Shown piece after piece: positions 21,901 to 28,635 of a stretch of 49,968 bases of DNA. The first letter of the stretch is position 1; the number at the start of each line of letters is the position of its first letter. A program made the position numbers and the translations under genes. The notes under the pieces are model-generated. The model was not told where the DNA came from, did not search any database, and saw nothing but the letters and a program-made list of their open reading frames with translations. The stretch spans positions 1 to 49,968 of the forward strand of contig CABUKE010000012.1 in assembly GCA_902492065.1 (NCBI GenBank), written 5' to 3'. The stretch is from an uncultured Eubacteriales bacterium. GTDB taxonomy: Bacteria > Bacillota > Clostridia > UBA1381 > UMGS1253.

Positions 21901-22646
21901 TATTTGTCCGCCCCCTTGTCTTTATAAACGCCCAGAGGATAAACGGGCATCATATTTTCACGAAGCCATGTAATGGCCTCCTTCGGGGAAAGGCCCCAGT
22001 TGGTCGGGCAGGTCGACAGTACTTCTACGATGGAGAAGCCCTTCTTGTCAATCTGATACTCAAATGCCTTTTTGATCGCTGCTTTTGCCTTTTTGATGTT
22101 CTTGATATCGTCAACCGAAACGCGCTCCGCATACGCCGTGCCGTCCAGCGTGGACAACATTTCACATACCTTGATCGGATAGCCCTGCGTTTCTACCTTG
22201 CGCCCGTACGGCGTCGTCTGGGTCACCTGCCCAACGAGCGACGTCGGCGCCATCTGTCCGCCTGTCATGCCGTAAATCGCATTGTTTACAAAGATAACGG
22301 TGATATTCTCGCCTCTTGTCGCAGCGTGAACCGTTTCCGCCGTACCAATCGCAGCGAGGTCGCCGTCACCCTGGTAGGTGAACACGACATTGGCCGGGTT
22401 CGCCCGCTTGATGCCGGTCGCAACCGCCGGTGCGCGCCCGTGCGACGCCTGCTGCATATCGCATTCAAAATAGTTATAAGCAAATACGGAGCAGCCAACC
22501 GGCGCAACGCCGATCGTCTTTCCCTCAATTCCAAGCTCGTCAATTACCTCTGCAACAAGCCGGTGAATAATCCCGTGCGTACATCCCGGACAGTAGTGCA
22601 GCGTCACATCGCTCAGCGCGTGCGGCCTTTCAAATACCTTCGCCAT
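21900..22646 (-). CDS. 2-oxoacid:ferredoxin oxidoreductase, TPP-binding beta subunit
   Basis: A 248-residue subunit carrying thiamin diphosphate. The TPP motif is visible as YQGDGDLAAIGTAETVHAA followed by IFVNNAIYGMTGGQMAPTS (GDG...NN). HYCPGCTHGIIHRLVAEV at the N-terminus supplies the conserved CPGC of the beta subunits. ATG 22646 overlaps the alpha stop. It dimerises with the alpha subunit to form the active site. Its need for TPP links this operon to the thiamin loci in the same window. Confidence 0.93.
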   Translation of the reverse strand: MAKVFERPHALSDVTLHYCPGCTHGIIHRLVAEVIDELGIEGKTIGVAPVGCSVFAYNYFECDMQQASHGRAPAVATGIKRANPANVVFTYQGDGDLAAIGTAETVHAATRGENITVIFVNNAIYGMTGGQMAPTSLVGQVTQTTPYGRKVETQGYPIKVCEMLSTLDGTAYAERVSVDDIKNIKKAKAAIKKAFEYQIDKKGFSIVEVLSTCPTNWGLSPKEAITWLRENMMPVYPLGVYKDKGADK

Positions 22647-23710
22647 TACCGAACACCTCCGTCTATTTCCTTGATTTTCGCCACAATCTCAGCAGGCGTC
22701 GGCACCGTACCGCCCGTTCTGCCGAAGAAGAATACATCCTTTTTCCCATTTACGGCAAGCTTTACATCCTCTACCATCTGGCCCGTGCTCATCTCTACGC
22801 TTAAAAACGCCTTCGCCGTATCCGCCGCTTTGTTAAATGCTTCTACCGGGAACGGCCACAGCGTAATCGGGCGAATCAGGCCCGCCTTAATGCCCTCTGC
22901 GCGCAGCGCCTTGATTGCGTTTTTCGCAATACGCGCTGTCGTGCCGTATGCCGCAATGATATAGTCCGCGTCCGCTGTTTCGTACTCTTCAAAGCGCGCT
23001 TCCTTTGCACGGATGACGTCGTAGCGTTTCTCACGCTCCCAAACGAGTTCTTCCAGCTCCTCCGGCGTAATATAAAGCGAGTTGACAATGTTGCGCTTCC
23101 GCTTCATCTGCGTCCCCGTCGTCGCCCATGTCTTTTCCGGCACGGACAGCTTCTCCACCGCGTCAAACGAAATCGGCTCCATCATCTGCCCGAGCGCGCC
23201 GTCGCCCATAATCATAACCGGCATACGGTAAATGTCGCCTAAGTCGAATGCCAGCGACGTCAGGTTAACCATCTCCTGCACCGAGCTCGGCGCAAGTACG
23301 ATCAAGTGGTAATCGCCATGGCCGCCGCCCTTTGTCGCCTGGAAATAGTCCGACTGCGCCGGCTGGATCCCGCCAAGTCCCGGACCGCCGCGGACAATGT
23401 TAATAATCACGCACGGGAGGTCGGACCCTGCAATGTAGGAAATCCCCTCCTGCTTTAAGCTGATTCCCGGACTCGACGAGCTCGTCATAACGCGCGCGCC
23501 TGCGCCCGCGGCGCCGTATACCATATTGATTGCCGCAACCTCGCTCTCCGCCTGCAAGAACAGGCCGTCCACCTTCGGCATTTTCTTTGCCATGTACGCG
23601 GCAAGCTCCGTCTGCGGCGTGATTGGATAGCCAAAGAACAGGCGGCACCCCGCCTGGATTGCAGCCTCGGCCAAGGCTTCGTTGCCTTTCATCAAAACTT
23701 TATCTGACAT
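22646..23710 (-). CDS. vorB: 2-oxoacid:ferredoxin oxidoreductase, alpha subunit (VorB type)
   Basis: A 354-residue alpha subunit with the pyrimidine-binding domain first (KGNEALAEAAIQAGCRLFFG then YPITPQTELAAYM) and the transketolase-C-like domain last (YGTTARIAKNAIKALRAEGI, RPITLWPFP). NIVRGGPGLGGIQPAQSDYF is typical of the VorB branch annotated as 2-oxoisovalerate:ferredoxin oxidoreductase. The enzyme would ferment or make branched amino acids. RBS GGAGGG lies before ATG 23710. It is preceded by the ferredoxin subunit. Other 2-oxoacids such as 2-oxoglutarate remain possible. Confidence 0.9.
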   Translation of the reverse strand: MSDKVLMKGNEALAEAAIQAGCRLFFGYPITPQTELAAYMAKKMPKVDGLFLQAESEVAAINMVYGAAGAGARVMTSSSSPGISLKQEGISYIAGSDLPCVIINIVRGGPGLGGIQPAQSDYFQATKGGGHGDYHLIVLAPSSVQEMVNLTSLAFDLGDIYRMPVMIMGDGALGQMMEPISFDAVEKLSVPEKTWATTGTQMKRKRNIVNSLYITPEELEELVWEREKRYDVIRAKEARFEEYETADADYIIAAYGTTARIAKNAIKALRAEGIKAGLIRPITLWPFPVEAFNKAADTAKAFLSVEMSTGQMVEDVKLAVNGKKDVFFFGRTGGTVPTPAEIVAKIKEIDGGVR

Positions 23711-23753
23711 TTTTTATTTCCCTCCTAATTCGCTCTCTCACAACGAGGCTTGC

Positions 23754-23960
23754 TTATTTTTCCACCTCAATGACACAGTCCGGGCACATTGTCGCACAAA
23801 ATGCGCAGCCAATGCACTTTTCCTGTTCGATGACCTCAGCCGGGTGGAAGCCCTTTGCGTTCATCCTGTCCTTGCTCATCACGACGATTTTCTTCGGGCA
23901 AACCGTGGTGCAAAGTTCACAGCCCTTACATTTATCCTCGTTGAACGTAACCTTTGCCAT
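23754..23960 (-). CDS. 2x[4Fe-4S] ferredoxin subunit of the oxidoreductase
   Basis: A 68-residue protein with two CxxCxxCxxxCP clusters: CKGCELCTTVCPKK and CIGCAFCATMCPDC. It passes electrons from the TPP site to free ferredoxin. I chose ATG 23960 (MAKVTFNEDK), which has AGAGAGG eight bases upstream; a GTG three codons earlier is less likely. It lies 43 bases before vorB in the same direction and 24 bases after the ATPase gene. Confidence 0.93.
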   Translation of the reverse strand: MAKVTFNEDKCKGCELCTTVCPKKIVVMSKDRMNAKGFHPAEVIEQEKCIGCAFCATMCPDCVIEVEK

Positions 23961-23984
23961 GAAAAACACCTCTCTTCAAAAAGA

Positions 23985-24647
23985 TTAATAAGATAGTTGT
24001 AAATATAATGAAAGCCCAAACGCCTTGTCTTGTAAGGCATCCGGCAATTGTTTGCACAAATCCTGCTTTGCCGCAACGTACGTGTACGGCAGCTTCGTCT
24101 TCTTTGCGGCCTGCGCCACTACTGCGTCGCCGGCAACAATGTCGCTTACCTCTGTTTCGGACGACAAATTCGTATTGTTAATCAGGTCGGTAATCGTCAG
24201 GCGCGACGCCTTCTCAATGTCGATCATATACTCGATCGCCTCATCCGCCGTCGCCGTAAGTGGGCGCTTTGCGTTAATGACAAAATACATCCGGTACCCC
24301 TCGCGCTCAAACAGCTTCTTATACGCACCGAGCGCATAGGCGCCGTCCTCGTCGCCGCCTACGTCAAACACAACGACCGTGTCCTTTTCCTCAAAGACGC
24401 GCAGAATATCCGGCGGCATCATCTGCATTTCCAGATTCGAGTTGGCAAACAGCGGCGCAATAACCGCAATACCCTTCTCCTCGAGCGCCTCCTTCGCGTC
24501 CAGCGTACGGAAATACGTATTGACGATATCGCAGTCGACGATTGTCACCTTTTTCCCCTCTGCCGCCTGCTTCATCGCATAATTGATGGCGATTTCCGTT
24601 TTGCCGCTTCCAAAGTGGCCGACAAAAATATGAATCCTCGGTTCCAT
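23985..24647 (-). CDS. P-loop ATPase (MinD/CooC-like) upstream of the oxidoreductase
   Basis: A 220-residue protein with Walker A VGHFGSGKTEIAINYA, an early IVDCDIVNTYFR and VVVFDVGGDEDGAYALG in the Walker B position. This is the SIMIBI class with a glycine-rich loop. FVINAKRPLTATADEA follows as in related cofactor-handling ATPases. It is first in the operon, preceded by a promoter at 24760-24788, and ends 24 bases before the ferredoxin gene. It may help metal-cluster loading or complex maturation, but no such role is shown by the sequence. Confidence 0.75.
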   Translation of the reverse strand: MEPRIHIFVGHFGSGKTEIAINYAMKQAAEGKKVTIVDCDIVNTYFRTLDAKEALEEKGIAVIAPLFANSNLEMQMMPPDILRVFEEKDTVVVFDVGGDEDGAYALGAYKKLFEREGYRMYFVINAKRPLTATADEAIEYMIDIEKASRLTITDLINNTNLSSETEVSDIVAGDAVVAQAAKKTKLPYTYVAAKQDLCKQLPDALQDKAFGLSLYLQLSY

Positions 24648-24759
24648 CTATCTCCTCCCATACCGGCCCGACTTACAGCGCCGGTATACACAGCTTGTAT
24701 TGTACAAAACGGCAAGCACGCTCAAAATAGAGGGCTTCCCGTTTCCTAATGACTTTTAT

Positions 24760-24788
24760 ATTGTAGCACAAAATCAAGCCGAGTGCAA
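24760..24788 (-). promoter_or_regulatory. Promoter of the oxidoreductase operon
   Basis: TTGCAC (24788-24783) and TACAAT (24765-24760) on the minus strand, 17 bases apart. It overlaps the last codons of the rseC-like gene, so the operon can be transcribed separately. Confidence 0.6.
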
Positions 24789-25193
24789 CACTTTCGTAAT
24801 GCGAATTTCGTACTTTATGCTATTTCTTAGGGCATTATCGAGCAATTTGACAGAAAAGAACACAAAAACTGCCGCTGCCAAAGCAGAAACTATGCTGATT
24901 GGCTCGCTGTGCAGCCACATATCCGCCACAAAATACGCCGCAAACAGCGCCGCCAGCGGCAGCAAATACAACAGTGCAGCAAGCCCAAGCACCCTTTTTG
25001 TATCCGATTCCAGCACAACGCGGTCGCCGGGCCGCACACCTTCCGCGCAGTCGATTTTCGCGCGCACCTTCTGTGTTCCGGGCGTACAGCCGCCCTTGCA
25101 CGCGCCGCAGTTTTCGCCGCACATGCTCGTTTTCATCACTAAAACCGACGCATATCCCTGTTCAATTTGCAAAACTGTCCCTGCCTGCCGCAT
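24774..25193 (-). CDS. RseC/MucC-family (SoxR-reducing) membrane protein
   Basis: A 139-residue protein. The N-terminus MRQAGTVLQIEQGYASVLVM is followed by the cysteine cluster MCGENCGACKGGC and later CAEGVRPGDRVVLESD. Two membrane helices follow (about 79-100 and 105-125: LAALLYLLPLAALFAAYFVA and IVSALAAAVFVFFS). This is the RseC_MucC plan, a probable iron-sulfur membrane protein linked to SoxR reduction or the Rnf complex in other bacteria. I chose ATG 25193 with AAAGGCGGGG upstream; a GTG at 25223 is possible. It follows recN by about 30 bases. Confidence 0.82.
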   Translation of the reverse strand: MRQAGTVLQIEQGYASVLVMKTSMCGENCGACKGGCTPGTQKVRAKIDCAEGVRPGDRVVLESDTKRVLGLAALLYLLPLAALFAAYFVADMWLHSEPISIVSALAAAVFVFFSVKLLDNALRNSIKYEIRITKVLHSA

Positions 25194-25224
25194 GTTTGTC
25201 CCCGCCTTTACACATCCGCACACT

Positions 25225-26907
25225 TTACAGCGTTTTTTTCAGCTTATCCGCCTCAGCGAGCAGCTCCCGCGCATGGGAACGCGTCGTATCCGTCACTGTA
25301 AGGCCGCCCAGAATACGCGCCAATTCCTCGACCCGTTCCGTATCACTCAGCCGCCGCACCTGCGTCGAGGCCGACTCCGCGCTCGTTTCCTTTTCAATCA
25401 AATAGTGCGCGTCCGCTGCGCTCGCAATCTGCGCAAGATGGGTGATACAGATGACCTGTTTCCGTTTTGCAATCTTGCACAGCTTTGCCGCAATTTTGCC
25501 CGCCGCGCGGCCCGATACGCCCGTATCAATCTCGTCGAAAATCAGGGTCCCAACCGCGTCGCTGTCCGCCAAAACCGTTTTGAGTGACAGCATAATACGC
25601 GACAGCTCGCCCCCGGACGCAATTTTCGAGAGCGGCTTGACCGGCTCACCCGGGTTGGTGGAGATCAGAAACTCCACCTTGTCAGCGCCATTTTTGCCAT
25701 ACGGCGCCGCCTCAATTGCCACACAAAACGCGACTTTCTCCATGTCGAGGTCGCATAGCTCCGCCGTAACCGCCGTTTCCATGGTCTGCGCGGCCTCCCG
25801 GCGTACCGCTGTCAGCTTTGCCGCTGCCTGCGCAAGCTCTGCTTCACATTCCGTCAGGCGCGTGCGGAGTGCGTCCGTGCTCTCTCCGTCATCCGTCAGC
25901 GCAGCCAGCTCGGCACAGATCCGGTCGTAATACTCTATCGCCGCCTCCACGCTCCCGCCGTATTTCCGCTTGAGCGACGACAACAGCGCAAGACGCTCCT
26001 GCACCGCCGCGAGCCTCTGCGGGTCAAACTCTACTGCATCACGCGCGGCGCGTGCCGCCGACGCAATGTCGCCAACCTTATACACAACATCAGTCAACTC
26101 CTGCGCCGTTTCCTCCAGCCGCGCATCAAGTGCTGCTGCATCAGACAAACACCGTGCTGCTGCTGACAGCGCGTCATAGGCTGTAAACTCCCCTTCATAC
26201 AGCACAGAATATCCGTCAGAGAGTGCGCGGAGGATGTCCTCCGCACCGGCAAGCAGTTTCTCCTCCGCGATAAGCTCCTCCTCTTCCCCTTCCGACAGCT
26301 GTGCCTTCGCCAGTTCATCACATTGGAAAGTCAAAAGCTCGATCCGCTCCTGCCTCTGCACTTCATTTTCTGTCCACTCCTGCAGCTTTTTTTGCAAGGA
26401 CAGATACGTTTCATATAGCGACTGGTATTGCTCTTTTAAAGGGACGATTTTTTCTTTTGCAAGACTGTCCAAGAAGTCAATATGCCGTGCCGGCGACAAA
26501 AGCGCCTGGCTGTCGTGCTGGCCGTGGATATCGACCAAATATCCGCCAATCTCCCGCATAGCGGCCGAAGTGACAAGCGTCCCTCCGGCCCGACACGTAC
26601 TTTTCCCCGCTTCCGAAATCTGCCGCGTGAGGAGCAACGCTCCGTCCTCTATTTCTGCGCCGTATTCCTCCGCCAGCGCGCGTGCCTGCTCCGGAATATC
26701 GGAGAACAATGCCTGTACGACGGCACTCTTTTCCCCGTGGCGGACCAGCTCCTTGCCGCCGCGCTCTCCCAGTATCAAATTGACTGAGCCAATCACAATC
26801 GACTTGCCCGCGCCCGTTTCACCGGTCAGCACGTTCAGGCCCGCACCCAGCTCAATCTGTGTTTCATCTATGACCGCAACATTCTTGATATGTAACTCCG
26901 TAAGCAT
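25225..26907 (-). CDS. recN: DNA repair protein RecN
   Basis: A 560-residue SMC-like ATPase in recombinational repair. Head motifs: LNVLTGETGAGKSIVIG (Walker A), then ILGERGG. The middle third is coiled coil (Glu/Ala/Leu-rich, about 150-360). At the C-terminus are KIASGGELSRIMLSLKTVLA (signature), FDEIDTGVSGRAA (Walker B), and CITHLAQIA. LVDIHGQHDSQALLSPARHI is RecN-specific. Length is standard. It follows argR by 20 bases in the conserved nadK-argR-recN order. Confidence 0.96.
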   Translation of the reverse strand: MLTELHIKNVAVIDETQIELGAGLNVLTGETGAGKSIVIGSVNLILGERGGKELVRHGEKSAVVQALFSDIPEQARALAEEYGAEIEDGALLLTRQISEAGKSTCRAGGTLVTSAAMREIGGYLVDIHGQHDSQALLSPARHIDFLDSLAKEKIVPLKEQYQSLYETYLSLQKKLQEWTENEVQRQERIELLTFQCDELAKAQLSEGEEEELIAEEKLLAGAEDILRALSDGYSVLYEGEFTAYDALSAAARCLSDAAALDARLEETAQELTDVVYKVGDIASAARAARDAVEFDPQRLAAVQERLALLSSLKRKYGGSVEAAIEYYDRICAELAALTDDGESTDALRTRLTECEAELAQAAAKLTAVRREAAQTMETAVTAELCDLDMEKVAFCVAIEAAPYGKNGADKVEFLISTNPGEPVKPLSKIASGGELSRIMLSLKTVLADSDAVGTLIFDEIDTGVSGRAAGKIAAKLCKIAKRKQVICITHLAQIASAADAHYLIEKETSAESASTQVRRLSDTERVEELARILGGLTVTDTTRSHARELLAEADKLKKTL

Positions 26908-26927
26908 CTCTGCCCACCTCCGCCTGT

Positions 26928-27377
26928 CTATGCGCCAGCCTGCATGTCCCTTAAAATTTTTGTCAGCTCTCTGGCACGCGTCTCCGACTCGGTCACAATA
27001 ATGAGCGTATCATCGCCCGCAATAGAACCAAGTATCTGCTTCCCAATTGAGCTGTCTACCGCCGCGCCAGCCGCCTGCGCCATACCTGCCAGGGTCTTGA
27101 CAACTATCGTATGCAGCGCATATTCCACACTGATCACTGACTGCGAAAAGATGGTCATATGTTTCGACGTATGCGAAACCACATTCGACGGAAGCGCATA
27201 CTTGTACCCATCCCCCGCTGCGACTTTCACAAGTCCCAGTTCTTTAATGTCACGCGACACGGTTGCCTGCGTCACGTTAAACCCATACTCGCGTAGCTTT
27301 TGGGTCAGTGCGCTTTGCGTCACCGTGTCCGACTGCGATATAATATCAAGTATTTTTGCATGCCGTTTATTTTTCAT
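26928..27377 (-). CDS. argR: Arginine repressor ArgR
   Basis: A 149-residue regulator. The N-terminal winged helix spans 1-70 (KILDIISQSDTVTQSALTQK, NVTQATVSRDIKELGLVKV) and the C-terminal hexamerisation and arginine-binding domain includes GSIAGDDTLIIVTESE. It senses arginine and controls arginine synthesis and breakdown. GAGGAAC is upstream of ATG 27377, 29 bases after nadK. Synteny with nadK and recN is typical of Clostridia. Confidence 0.95.
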   Translation of the reverse strand: MKNKRHAKILDIISQSDTVTQSALTQKLREYGFNVTQATVSRDIKELGLVKVAAGDGYKYALPSNVVSHTSKHMTIFSQSVISVEYALHTIVVKTLAGMAQAAGAAVDSSIGKQILGSIAGDDTLIIVTESETRARELTKILRDMQAGA

Positions 27378-27406
27378 TTTGTTCCTCCCATGAACCAGAG
27401 AGCGGT

Positions 27407-28270
27407 TTACCTTCCCAAACCGCGTTCATTCAGCTTTTGCCGTATTGTATCATAAAACGTCTTGTCGCTGATTTTCACCAGCTTTGTCGTATATTCCGAC
27501 CGCGCTGCGCAAACCTTATCGCCCGCATGAAGGCGCATTCCCTGCTGGCCGTCCGCGCTGACAAATGCTTCTCCCTCGTCGTGCCCGTCCTCCAGCTCGA
27601 CCGCCACGCCGCCGGACAAAGGCAGCACCATCGGTCGGGTGTGCATGGTGTGTGGACATACCGGCGTAACAAGAATCGCCTCCAAAGCGGGGTCCAAAAT
27701 CGGTCCGCCCGCCGAGAGCGAGTACGCCGTCGACCCCGTCGGTGTTGACAGAATTACGCCGTCTGCAACAAAGGAATCGAGCAAATGCGCACCGACAAGC
27801 GTCCGCAGGCCGAGCAGGTGCGAAAACGACGCGCGCGACACAACAATGTCGTTGAGCGCGTGAAAGGTGCGTACCCGTTCGCCGCCGCGCAGCACTTCCG
27901 CCCGCAGCATGAAGCGTTCCTCCACCGTATATTCGCCCGCCAGCAGACGCTCTGCCGCAAATTGCATATGAGGCGGCTCAATTTCTGCCAAAAAGCCCAA
28001 ATGGCCGAGATTGATTCCCAAAACCGGCACATCGTAGCGAGAAACCTCTCCCGCCGCCGCGAGGATCGTCCCGTCGCCGCCAAGCGCCACCGCAACGTCT
28101 GCGCGTAAAAAAAGCTCCTGCTCCTCCACATATTCCACGCCGCCTCCAACCATGCTGTGCTGCTTTGCCATACGAACCGCAGCCCTGCCGCCGATTGCAG
28201 CGATAAATTCTTTTGTATAACGGTATCCGGCGTCACGCGCCGTATTTGGCACAAGCACAATGGTTTTCAC
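27407..28270 (-). CDS. nadK: NAD kinase
   Basis: A 287-residue cytoplasmic kinase that phosphorylates NAD to NADP. The GGDGT motif is in VAVALGGDGTILAAAGEVSR, then INLGHLGFLAEIE and the substrate loop LSTPTGSTAYSLSAGGPILD. The start codon is GTG at 28270, with AAGGATG seven bases upstream. A promoter (28291-28319) precedes it. First gene of nadK-argR-recN-rseC. Confidence 0.95.
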   Translation of the reverse strand: MKTIVLVPNTARDAGYRYTKEFIAAIGGRAAVRMAKQHSMVGGGVEYVEEQELFLRADVAVALGGDGTILAAAGEVSRYDVPVLGINLGHLGFLAEIEPPHMQFAAERLLAGEYTVEERFMLRAEVLRGGERVRTFHALNDIVVSRASFSHLLGLRTLVGAHLLDSFVADGVILSTPTGSTAYSLSAGGPILDPALEAILVTPVCPHTMHTRPMVLPLSGGVAVELEDGHDEGEAFVSADGQQGMRLHAGDKVCAARSEYTTKLVKISDKTFYDTIRQKLNERGLGR

Positions 28271-28290
28271 GCAATCACATCCTTATTATC

Positions 28291-28319
28291 ATTATATATA
28301 AATCCATCTGTAACTGCAA
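28291..28319 (-). promoter_or_regulatory. Promoter of nadK-argR-recN
   Basis: TTGCAG (28319-28314) and TATAAT (28296-28291) on the minus strand with 17-base spacing, 20 bases before the nadK GTG. Confidence 0.75.
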
Positions 28320-28422
28320 GAGAAAAACAAAATTTCTTTGGTTTTATGCAAGATATTGATTTTTCATACATTTTATTATTTTTCTGTATAGGAATTTTTT
28401 GCAACAAAATTTTATTTTCCTC

Positions 28423-28451
28423 TTGACAAACCAGAAAGATAGGTGTAATAT
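28423..28451 (+). promoter_or_regulatory. Promoter of tRNA-Gly
   Basis: TTGACA (28423-28428) and TAATAT (28446-28451), spacing 17, 21 bases before the tRNA. The remaining gap 28,271-28,422 holds only the divergent nadK promoter and A/T-rich sequence. Confidence 0.85.
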
Positions 28452-28472
28452 AGTTACTGCATTCTTTCAAAT

Positions 28473-28546
28473 GCGGGCATAGTTTAGTGGTAAAACATCA
28501 GCTTCCCAAGCTGAGGATACGGGTTCGATTCCCGTTGCCCGCTCCA
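28473..28546 (+). tRNA. tRNA-Gly (CCC)
   Basis: Acceptor GCGGGCA, short D-arm AGTTTAGTGGTAAAAC, anticodon stem TCAGC with loop TTCCCAA (CCC) and GCTGA, T-arm GGGTTCGATTCCC, acceptor TGCCCGC, T, and encoded CCA (28544-28546). All arms pair; CCC rather than the more frequent TCC. Confidence 0.95.
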
Positions 28547-28553
28547 AAGCGGG

Positions 28554-28595
28554 AACCCCTTGTGTACCAGCGAAAGCGTTGGCGCGCAAGGGGTT
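28554..28595 (+). terminator. Terminator of tRNA-Gly
   Basis: AACCCCTTG (28554-28562) pairs with CAAGGGGTT (28587-28595); an inner GCG/CGC stem lies in the loop; TTG and T-rich bases follow. It is convergent with the ECF operon end. Confidence 0.75.
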
Positions 28596-28635
28596 TTGTT
28601 ATGTTTCGGGATTTGTCAATAAGAAAAATAAATTT

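Noticed and set aside
24700..25587. 295-residue open frame on the plus strand
   Set aside because: Antisense to the rseC-like gene and recN; no start site or motif.
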